A stretch of 64,000 nucleotides of DNA from Thermoplasmata archaeon (lineage in GTDB: Archaea; Thermoplasmatota; Thermoplasmata; Lutacidiplasmatales; UBA184), in the NCBI GenBank assembly GCA_022749815.1, contig JAKIWV010000004.1, forward strand, positions 62,001 through 126,000. The letters run 5' to 3'. The notes under the pieces were generated by a model, which saw only the letters and a program-made list of their open reading frames with translations, had not been told where the DNA came from and did no database searches. A program made the translations under genes and the position numbers. Of this stretch, positions 58,041 to 64,000 are shown in pieces (position 1 is the stretch's first letter; every line of letters starts with the position of its first letter).

Positions 58041-58820
58041 GTGAGCGGTACCCGCGCCGGGCCCTCTCCCGTACAAGAGGAGTCGACGTCGAACCGTTGC
58101 GCCACCGGCATCGAGGGTCTAGACAATATCCTCGGGGGAGGAATCCCTCGCGGAAACATGGTTCTGATGGCCGGTGGCGTCGGCACCGGCAAGACCACCC
58201 TCTGTCTCGAGTTTCTCGTGCGGGGCGCCGAGAAGGGCGAAAAAGGGCTGTTCATCTCCGTGACGGAGGCCTCCACGAAGTTGTTGCAAAACTTCACCAC
58301 GTTCGAGTTCTTCCGACCGGACCTGGTCCAACACGAACTGATCACAATCGTCGACCTGCCGATCATCTACGAGCGACTCGGCCTCAATCGGGAGGAACTC
58401 AAGCCGGGCGAGGTGGATATTCTCGTCCGAACGATCCAGGACCTCGTGCGGGAAAGCGGGGCCCGCCGGGTGGTCGTCGACTCCTTGACCTCGGTCGGCT
58501 TTCGAGTCCGCAGCGAGGAGAAAGCCCGGGACTTCATTTTGAAACTGGGGCAGGCATTTTCTGACCTCGGCACCACCTCGCTCATGGTGGCGGAGGTCGG
58601 CGCTGTACCGGGGGTCCATTCGTTGTACGGAGTCGAAGAAGCCATCGTGGACGGGGTCGTGATGCTCTCGAACGTCCGTCGTCGCGGGGACCTGCTCCGC
58701 GTCCTCCAAGTGATCAAAATGCGGGGCACCGTCCACTCGCGGGCCCAGTACGTCATCGAACTCACGCCGATCGGGATGCTGATGGCCCCATTCCTGAAGG
58801 GCGGCCGGCTGGAGACTTGA
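58041..58820 (+). CDS. KaiC/RadA-like ATPase (active member of a trio)
   Basis: 259 residues from GTG 58041, chosen because a TATA-like 'CATTTTAGC' lies about 27 bases upstream; the track start 57960 would overlap the divergent promoter. 'TGIEGLDNILGGGIPRGN' is the KaiC-family entry, 'GGVGTGKTTLCLEFL' the P-loop, and 'RRVVVDSLTSVGF' the Walker B. A single RecA-fold domain. 'GLFISVTEASTKLLQNF' corresponds to the KaiC Glu/strand segment. Archaeal relatives are used in signalling and archaellum assembly (FlaH). Two further RecA-fold genes follow in the same operon. Confidence 0.88.
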   Translation: MSGTRAGPSPVQEESTSNRCATGIEGLDNILGGGIPRGNMVLMAGGVGTGKTTLCLEFLVRGAEKGEKGLFISVTEASTKLLQNFTTFEFFRPDLVQHELITIVDLPIIYERLGLNREELKPGEVDILVRTIQDLVRESGARRVVVDSLTSVGFRVRSEEKARDFILKLGQAFSDLGTTSLMVAEVGAVPGVHSLYGVEEAIVDGVVMLSNVRRRGDLLRVLQVIKMRGTVHSRAQYVIELTPIGMLMAPFLKGGRLET

Positions 58821-58827
58821 GCCGGTC

Positions 58828-59412
58828 ATGGCGCGGGACTCGGACATCGCCGACCGCCTCCGGTCGTTTGGGGCCGGGGGAACCGTGGCGCTGAAACTCG
58901 GCTCACGGGACTACGCCGACAATTATCTCGCGGCGCTCGGGCTCACCGTCCGCGACCTGGGCGGCGAGTCGAACTCCCATACCATCTACGTCTCGGTCAC
59001 GAATCCGGCGTCGTTGGTGTGGAGCCTTCTCCAAGCCCTCGACATCCCGTCCGGCCGGCTCTCCTTTGTCGATGCGATCTCGCATCTCATGATGAGCTAT
59101 CAGAGCGTCCTGCCCAATGCTTCGTACGTCGAGAGTCCCACGATGCTCGAAGGGATCATGCTCCGCATCGAATACCTCCTGCGGAAGCATCCGAGCCAAC
59201 GGAATATGGTGATCATCGACTCGGTCAACTCCCTCGCGGTGCACAACTCAGCCGACGTGCTGTCCGAGTTCTTTCATATCCTCGTTAACAACCTCAAGAC
59301 ACGCGCGGTGCTCACCATACTGTTCTCGACTTCGGACGTGGAAGGCACGGAGCTCGACCGCATCCTCTCGCTGGTGGTCGACGAGTCGTTCACGTTAGGC
59401 GGCGGCCCGTGA
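58828..59412 (+). CDS. RecA/KaiC-fold protein without P-loop
   Basis: 194 residues. The overall pattern is KaiC-like: 'SLLQALDIPSGRLSFVDAISHLM', 'RNMVIIDSVNSLAVHNSADVLSEFFHILVNNLKTRAVLTILFS' with a Walker-B-like strand, and 'LDRILSLVVDESFTL' near the end. The beginning 'GAGGTVALKLGSRDYADNYL' has no GxxGxGK[ST], so nucleotide hydrolysis is unlikely. Seven bases after the first member; overlaps the third by 4 (GTGA). Probably an inactive subunit or adaptor in a hetero-oligomer. Confidence 0.75.
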   Translation: MARDSDIADRLRSFGAGGTVALKLGSRDYADNYLAALGLTVRDLGGESNSHTIYVSVTNPASLVWSLLQALDIPSGRLSFVDAISHLMMSYQSVLPNASYVESPTMLEGIMLRIEYLLRKHPSQRNMVIIDSVNSLAVHNSADVLSEFFHILVNNLKTRAVLTILFSTSDVEGTELDRILSLVVDESFTLGGGP

Positions 59413-60158
59413 CCACATCCGACGAGCCGCTGCTCGGTATCCCGGACATCGACGCGGGGCTCATGCCCTACCTCCCCCCGGGATGTCTCATCGTCGTCAT
59501 CGGTACGCCGGGCTCCGGGTCCCACCTGCTCGCCAAGCAGTTCGCCCAGGCCGGCATCGGCTCGACGCCGGTCCTCTACTACACGACGTCCGAGCGAACG
59601 TCGGACGCGCAGGATGCCTTCCGCTCGTTCCATTGGGACCCGGAGCCGGTCAAATTCGGGAACCTCTCCGACGACTACTACCGGCGGGTGCTCGAGCCCC
59701 AGATGGAGGTTTCCCGCCTTCGGGAGCGAGGGCTCCGTTTGGAGGACCTCCGGAATGCGCGCCGTCCGGAGGTGCCGCTGGCACCGTACAGCCTCGTCGG
59801 CCGATTTCTGAACGATCTTGCCCTCCTCGACTCGCCGTTCCGCCTAGTCCTCGACTCGCTCGACTTCCTCCTCGAACTGCTGGAAGTGCCCGACGTCGTC
59901 AATCTCGTCCGACAGATACGGTCCCGGACGCAGCTCGTCGGCGGTAAGGCAATGGTCACCGTCCAGCAGGCCTCGCTCGATAACCGGTCGAGCGCGATGC
60001 TCGAAGACGTCGCGGACCTGGGCATCACGCTACGGTCGGAGCCGAACGGCGCTACGTTCGACCACACCCTCGAAGTCCGCAAACTTCGGAACCATCCGGA
60101 GCAGACGCAGATCCGGAAGCTGCTCATTAACGACAGCGGATTCCACATCGCTCCGTGA
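59409..60158 (+). CDS. RecA/KaiC-fold protein with degenerate P-loop
   Basis: 249 residues. 'PGCLIVVIGTPGSGSHLLAKQF' occupies the Walker A place, but the essential lysine is serine (GSGS for GSGK). 'FRLVLDSLDFLLELLEVPD' is the Walker-B-like strand and 'GKAMVTVQQASLDNRSSAMLEDVADLGITLRSE' the following region, as in KaiC-like ATPases that keep a target-release loop. GTG start. Third gene of the trio; a 60-base gap and a new TATA-like element follow before the PAC2 gene. Confidence 0.78.
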   Translation: MTTSDEPLLGIPDIDAGLMPYLPPGCLIVVIGTPGSGSHLLAKQFAQAGIGSTPVLYYTTSERTSDAQDAFRSFHWDPEPVKFGNLSDDYYRRVLEPQMEVSRLRERGLRLEDLRNARRPEVPLAPYSLVGRFLNDLALLDSPFRLVLDSLDFLLELLEVPDVVNLVRQIRSRTQLVGGKAMVTVQQASLDNRSSAMLEDVADLGITLRSEPNGATFDHTLEVRKLRNHPEQTQIRKLLINDSGFHIAP

Positions 60159-60241
60159 GCCGTTCGGCCTTCACTCCCTCGGAACGAGCGCGTAACCGAA
60201 CTGTTATCTATCGTCCTCCGCTCTGACGGTGGGAGTTCACA

Positions 60242-61021
60242 ATGGAGGACGTCCTCATCCGCATCACCGAGAAAGTCACGCTCAAGGACCCGGTGCTCAT
60301 CGAGGGCCTTCCCGGCGTCGGGAACGTCGGAAAACTCGCCATTGACTACCTGAAGGAAAAGCTGGGCGCAACCCCGTTCGGAATGATCCATTCGAAATTC
60401 TTCCCTCCGCAGGTCTACGTCAGCGAGGAGGGGTTGATCCGGCTCGTATCGAACGATCTTTCGTACGTACGGGCGAAGGGAGCCGACCAGCGCGACCTGA
60501 TCCTCCTCGGCGGCGACTACCAGGGGATTACGCCCGAGGGGCAGTACGAACTCACGGACAAGGTCCTCGCGCTCGCCCAACAGATGGGGGTCCGGGAACT
60601 ATACACTCTCGCCGGTTTCGCGCAGGGCCATCTCGTCGAGGGGCCACGGGTCCTCGGCGCGGCTACGTCGGAGAGTCGCGTCCAGGCGATGAAGAAATTC
60701 GGCGTCGTCTTTTCACGGACCGACCCGGGCGGGGGCCTCATCGGGGCGAGCGGTTTGTTCCTCGGGCTCGGCAAGGTCTACGGTATCGAAGGCGTGTGTC
60801 TTATGGGCGAGACCTCGGGGTACTTTGTCGACCCTCGCAGCGCCGAAGCGGTGCTCCGGGTGCTGTCCAAGGTGCTGAGCCTCCAGGTCGACTTCACTGA
60901 GCTCGAGCACAAGGCCAAGGAGATCGACCGGATCGCCCAGAAATTCCGCGAGGCCGATCAGCCGAGCCGGACGGCCGAGACCACCGCGCAGTCGCGCGAA
61001 GACCTCGGCTACATCGGCTGA
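60242..61021 (+). CDS. PAC2-family proteasome assembly chaperone-like protein
   Basis: 259 residues. 'PVLIEGLPGVGNVGKLAIDYL' is the PAC2 family hallmark, followed by 'DLILLGGDYQGITPEGQYEL', 'VRELYTLAGFAQGHLV', 'GGGLIGASGLFLGLGKVYGIEGVCLMGETSGYFVDP' and an acidic C-terminal helix. Archaeal members (PbaA/PbaB) bind 20S proteasome or other partners. TATA-like 'GTTATCTA' at ~60200 and 'GGGAG' before ATG. The C-terminal HbYX motif of PbaB-like chaperones is approximated by the final 'DLGYIG'. Confidence 0.88.
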   Translation: MEDVLIRITEKVTLKDPVLIEGLPGVGNVGKLAIDYLKEKLGATPFGMIHSKFFPPQVYVSEEGLIRLVSNDLSYVRAKGADQRDLILLGGDYQGITPEGQYELTDKVLALAQQMGVRELYTLAGFAQGHLVEGPRVLGAATSESRVQAMKKFGVVFSRTDPGGGLIGASGLFLGLGKVYGIEGVCLMGETSGYFVDPRSAEAVLRVLSKVLSLQVDFTELEHKAKEIDRIAQKFREADQPSRTAETTAQSREDLGYIG

Positions 61022-61051
61022 GCGGCGCTCTCCGCTCCTCTCAGGGTCACG

Positions 61052-62194
61052 ATGGGGCCGGAAGACCCCGCCCCGCAGGAGCCCCCTGCGAGGTCTTCGA
61101 CGGTCGACCCGGAGGTGGACCCAGCGCTACGGCGCCGCTTGCGGGCCGCGGCCGACGAGGACGGTTTCCTGCCCTTCGATCGGTTCGTTGAGATCGCTCT
61201 CTACGACCCGGGGGGCGGGTTCTACGACCGAGCCACCACGCGTCTCGGTCGCTCGGGGGATTTCTACACCGCCGCCCACGTGCACGGGCTTTTCGGAGCC
61301 ACGCTCGCCGCCCACTTCTGGGAGGTATGGAAATCGAGCGGTTCGCCCAGTCGCTTCGATATCGTGGAGGTCGGCCCCGGTGACGGCACCCTCGCGATGG
61401 ATATCCGAGAAGCGTTGCTCCAGACCCACCCCGAAACCGCTGGCTGGGAGTACCTGGTGGTCGAGCGCTCGGCGGCCTTCCGGGCCGCCATCGAAGCGAA
61501 GCTCGGCCGTGCGCGTACGGGCAGCCTGCCCTGGAGGTTCGTTCCCTCGCTCACAGCAGTCGGGCCGCTCCGAGGAATCGTTCTCGCCAACGAGCTGTTG
61601 GATGCGTACCCGTTCCGGCGGTTCATGAGAACTCCTGGGGGTTGGGCCGAGCTCGGTGTGACCGTGCCCGGAAAAGGTCCGCTGACCAGCGCGGTTCGCC
61701 CCGCGGAGCGGGTGCGTGAGCTTCCGGACCTTCCCACCGATGCGCCGGATGGAGCCGTTCTAGAGGTCTCGACGACCATGGAGGCGTGGATCCGCGAGCT
61801 GGCGGACCTGCTCGTCGGGGGCCGGGCCGTGTTGATCGATTACGGCGACCAGGAGGCGGCGCTGCTCCGGCGCGGAGGCGCCGGCACCCTCGAAGCGGTT
61901 CGAGAGCACCGGGCCGTCGACCCGCTTTCCCGACCGGGAACGGCCGACCTGAGCGCATGGGTGAACTTCACGCGAGTCCGTCGGGCGGCCCGGAGGGCCG
62001 GATTCCACGAGAGCTTCTACGGTCCCCTTTCCGAGGCGCTCGGCGGCTGGGGGATTGACGAGGTCCGTACCCGGCTCGGGACCGGAATGGATCCAGTCGA
62101 GGCGGTGAAGGTGCACCTGGCGAGAAAGAGCTTCCTCTTCGGGTTTGACTCCTTCAAAATCCTCGAACTTTCGCCCCACCGGATCTCAGCGTAG
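61052..62194 (+). CDS. MidA/NDUFAF7-like SAM-dependent methyltransferase (DUF185)
   Basis: 380 residues. 'MTLALYDPEGGYY'-type entry reads 'VEIALYDPGGGFYDRA', then 'GRSGDFYTAAHVHGLFGATLA', the SAM loop 'DIVEVGPGDGTLAMDI', 'YLVVERSAAFR' and 'GIVLANELLDAYPFRRF', the NELLDA motif of the family. In eukaryotes the relative methylates an arginine of complex I. The archaeal substrate is unknown. ATG start; its 3' end overlaps the convergent GINS gene by 9 bases. Confidence 0.88.
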   Translation: MGPEDPAPQEPPARSSTVDPEVDPALRRRLRAAADEDGFLPFDRFVEIALYDPGGGFYDRATTRLGRSGDFYTAAHVHGLFGATLAAHFWEVWKSSGSPSRFDIVEVGPGDGTLAMDIREALLQTHPETAGWEYLVVERSAAFRAAIEAKLGRARTGSLPWRFVPSLTAVGPLRGIVLANELLDAYPFRRFMRTPGGWAELGVTVPGKGPLTSAVRPAERVRELPDLPTDAPDGAVLEVSTTMEAWIRELADLLVGGRAVLIDYGDQEAALLRRGGAGTLEAVREHRAVDPLSRPGTADLSAWVNFTRVRRAARRAGFHESFYGPLSEALGGWGIDEVRTRLGTGMDPVEAVKVHLARKSFLFGFDSFKILELSPHRISA

Positions 62195-62854
62195 GGCCGG
62201 GGAGAAGCGTTCCAGGACCCGGACGGGTTCTGCAATCCGTCCTTCGACGAGCAATCGCGCCACGTCCGCTGGGAACGATACGACGTCGTCTCGGCGGAGC
62301 GCGATGCTCTCCGAACCGAGAGCGACCTTGGGGCTGTCCTGGAGAATTCGGACGACCTGAACCTCGTCGCTTCCCGAGGAGGTCACGGAGGTCCGGGGCG
62401 GGGCCGGCTCCCTGGCGGCCGAGCGAGCGGAAGTCGAGACGGCTTTCTTCGGTACCGCCGGCGGCGGGCCGACCGGCTCGAGGTACGGAGCCACCTCCGA
62501 CCGGTGCTGACGGAGGTACGACAGCATGGACTCGTGCAGCGCGCGTTCCTCCGGAAGGGAGTTGGGCAGCTCGCGGGCGCCCCCGAGGCTGGCCTGGAGG
62601 GCGGCGGTGAGGATCTTCATCATACGGGCCTCGACGATGTCGCGAGCTGTCTGGACCGCCCGCTGATGCGTCTGACGGGCCAGCTCGCCCTTCCGGCCGG
62701 AGGGGTTCTCCCGCAATTCGGTTTCGAAGGTCGACTTGAGTTCAGCGAGGTAGCTGCGAGTCTGGGTGTAGAACTCACCGGGCAGTTTCGAAAGCCCGTG
62801 GGCCGAACCCTCGGCGCGCCGAAGCTCAAGGAGCCGGGTGTAGTAATCCGCCAT
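62186..62854 (-). CDS. Archaeal GINS subunit (Gins51/Sld5-Psf1 type)
   Basis: Part of the replicative CMG helicase. 222 residues from ATG 62854; the track start 63091 runs into the Toprim gene. A-domain 'LSKLPGEFYTQTRSYLAEL' and 'TARDIVEARMMKILTAALQ', a linker of ~60 residues rich in Pro, Ser and Ala, then the B-domain 'VRILQDSPKVALGSESIALRRDDVVSFPADVARLLV' at the C-terminus. A-before-B order marks it as Gins51. TATA-like 'AACTAAAGC' about 28 bases upstream suggests a leaderless start. Confidence 0.88.
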   Translation of the reverse strand: MADYYTRLLELRRAEGSAHGLSKLPGEFYTQTRSYLAELKSTFETELRENPSGRKGELARQTHQRAVQTARDIVEARMMKILTAALQASLGGARELPNSLPEERALHESMLSYLRQHRSEVAPYLEPVGPPPAVPKKAVSTSARSAAREPAPPRTSVTSSGSDEVQVVRILQDSPKVALGSESIALRRDDVVSFPADVARLLVEGRIAEPVRVLERFSPALR

Positions 62855-62954
62855 GAGGCCGAGGACAGAGGATAGGGCGGAGGCTTTAGTTCTTCGCGCA
62901 GTCGATGGGCGGTGACGGGCCCGGTCACACCCCGCACTGCGAGGCGAACAGTCG

Positions 62955-63395
62955 ATGGACAGGAGCACCGACGGCTGGGAGGAGTTCCGCAAGCTCTGGG
63001 ACGATTTCTTGCAACGAGCGAACGACGACTCGACGGTCGTCGTCGTGGAAGGCGAGAAAGATCGGCGATCGCTGAAGCGACTCGGCGTCACTGGTCGCGT
63101 CGTGCTACTCCACTCGGGCCGGGGCTTGAGCCAACTGACCCGGTCCCTGATGATCTCCGGTCAGCGAATCGTCGTGCTGACGGATTGGGATCGGGAAGGA
63201 GGACACCTGGCGCACCGCCTAACCGAGCTGTTGGCTGCCGAGGGGAACTTGGTCGATGCGGAGTTCCGTCGGCGTCTCGCGCGCGTCCTACGCGGGGAGG
63301 TGGTCCACGTAGAGGGGCTCGCGGGCTGGGCGCGGCGGACCGCGGAACGGGCCGGCGCTCCGCTCGACCACTGGTTCGGGGTCGACGGTCCGTAA
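62955..63395 (+). CDS. Toprim-domain protein (small primase/nuclease-like)
   Basis: 146 residues consisting mainly of one Toprim domain: 'TVVVVEGEKDRRSLKRLG' with the catalytic Glu, and 'RIVVLTDWDREGGHLAHRL' with the DxD acids. Small archaeal Toprim proteins of this type are often encoded beside replication genes, here divergent from a GINS subunit. It may act as a nuclease in RNA or DNA processing (RNase M5-like) but there is no evidence for the substrate. ATG 62955; the shared 100-base intergenic region holds both promoters. Confidence 0.85.
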   Translation: MDRSTDGWEEFRKLWDDFLQRANDDSTVVVVEGEKDRRSLKRLGVTGRVVLLHSGRGLSQLTRSLMISGQRIVVLTDWDREGGHLAHRLTELLAAEGNLVDAEFRRRLARVLRGEVVHVEGLAGWARRTAERAGAPLDHWFGVDGP

Positions 63396-63423
63396 GCGCG
63401 GCCCGGCGTGAAGATGGTCCGGC

Positions 63424-64000
63424 TCAGGGAATGACCTTGACCTGTGTGCGGCGCGTGTCGCGGCGATTCTGTGAACGCGACGGTCGCATGCGTTCGGCGC
63501 CCTTCCCCTTCCACCGAAGCCCTCGTCCTTTCGCGCCGGCGCTCGTGAGACCTCGGAACACTCGTCCGGATTGCGCCGGCGAGGCGATCCATGCGATCTT
63601 GGGATCGGCGAGAATGGCGGGATGGTGGGGGTCGACCAGAATAATCTCGAAGAACTTCTGTTTCCCATCCTCCCCGACCCAGTACGAGTTGAGCACCTCG
63701 AGATTCGGGTAGTGCTTCTGCGCTCGTTCCTCCGCGATCCGCTGGAGGCTCTTGGAGAGGGTCATTCGTAGGATCCCCTTGTGCTTGGGTCGCCGGCCCG
63801 CGATGATCGCCCTCTTCCGTTGGCCCCCGCGCCGGACGCGCACCCGGACGATGATGAACCCCTCCTTGGCGCGCCACCCGAGGGCACGGGCCCGGTCCAG
63901 CCGGGTGGGATGCTCGAGCCGGTTGACGGTCGTCTCCCGGCGCCACGTCAGAAGGCGCTCATGACGGAGCGCCGCCCCCTCCGGACCTTGGGTGACCCGG
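63424..64000 (-). CDS. rpl15e: Ribosomal protein L15e (eL15), 5' part missing
   Basis: About 191 codons are present and the start is beyond the window. Reading past the track's internal start at 63843 gives '[21 protein letters not shown]' and '[22 protein letters not shown]', both conserved in eL15, then '[27 protein letters not shown]' and '[22 protein letters not shown]'. The C-terminus '...[15 protein letters not shown]' is complete. Large-subunit protein binding 23S rRNA. Confidence 0.93.
   Translation of the reverse strand, partial: RVTQGPEGAALRHERLLTWRRETTVNRLEHPTRLDRARALGWRAKEGFIIVRVRVRRGGQRKRAIIAGRRPKHKGILRMTLSKSLQRIAEERAQKHYPNLEVLNSYWVGEDGKQKFFEIILVDPHHPAILADPKIAWIASPAQSGRVFRGLTSAGAKGRGLRWKGKGAERMRPSRSQNRRDTRRTQVKVIP

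Noticed and set aside
1-64000. CRISPR arrays, insertion sequences, integrase or attachment sites
   Set aside because: No regularly spaced repeats, transposase-like frames or terminal inverted repeats were seen on reading the window.

Overview
The window is a gene-dense, high-GC archaeal chromosome segment with no mobile elements, no CRISPR array and no gap over 300 bases without a feature. Archaeal identity is set by ether-lipid genes (GGGP synthase, DGGGP synthase, CarS), hypusine-type aIF5A, aIF2alpha, L15e, L44e, S27e, Nop10, Nop5/fibrillarin, a GINS subunit, a splicing endonuclease, DtdA, Trm56 and the archaeal-only entry into the shikimate pathway. A high-GC member of the Thermoplasmatota is my best guess; this is an inference from gene content, not a search result.

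Layout. 1-2414: acyl-CoA dehydrogenase (runs off the left edge) and a CaiB-type CoA-transferase, minus strand. 2513-3241: a heme-oxygenase-like diiron protein. 3238-18578: a telescoped aromatic super-operon of fifteen genes (aroA', aroB', aroDE fusion, GHMP-type shikimate kinase, aroA, aroC, asd, aspartokinase, trpEGDCFBA). The aspartate branch is included because aspartate semialdehyde is a substrate of the first archaeal shikimate-pathway enzyme. In front of it lies a 23-residue open reading frame ending Trp-Ser-Trp-stop, placed where a leaderless transcript would begin; it looks like a tryptophan-sensing leader peptide. 18602-25883 (minus): DGGGP synthase, GGGP synthase, DUF2070 membrane protein, M20 peptidase, CarS, PyrE, EndA. 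25981-28561: a pair of M16 peptidases, the second without the zinc motif. 28618-30457: small RHH regulator, DtdA, a tRNA-Glu interrupted in its T-loop, and an unknown protein.

30472-35450 (minus): a 1487-residue helical-repeat protein and aIF5A. 35605-39675: a very unusual protein in which an isoleucyl-tRNA-synthetase-like body without recognisable HIGH and KMSKS motifs is followed by a helix-hairpin-helix and a DUF835 domain. 39699-42170: two small membrane proteins, an AT-rich operator island, an RHH regulator and a cobalamin adenosyltransferase. 42202-46904: a YGR210-type GTPase (plus strand), then a minus-strand translation operon (L44e, S27e, aIF2alpha, Nop10, winged-helix protein, Trm56, mevalonate kinase). 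46987-53658: an M3-like peptidase, L1-L10-L12 of the ribosomal stalk, PurF, Nop5 and fibrillarin. 53618-57961: DRG GTPase, a HerA/VirB4-like ATPase, DUF1697. 58041-62194: three consecutive RecA/KaiC-fold proteins of which only the first keeps a P-loop lysine, a PAC2 chaperone and a MidA-like methyltransferase. 62186-64000: GINS subunit, Toprim protein and the 3' part of L15e.

Two genome-wide habits show. Many first genes have a TATA-like element about 25-30 bases before the start codon, which fits leaderless transcripts; genes inside operons overlap as ATGA or GTGA. Two genes (dtdA and the cobalamin adenosyltransferase) have no ATG, GTG or TTG where homology requires the start, but both have ACG there behind a good ribosome-binding site.
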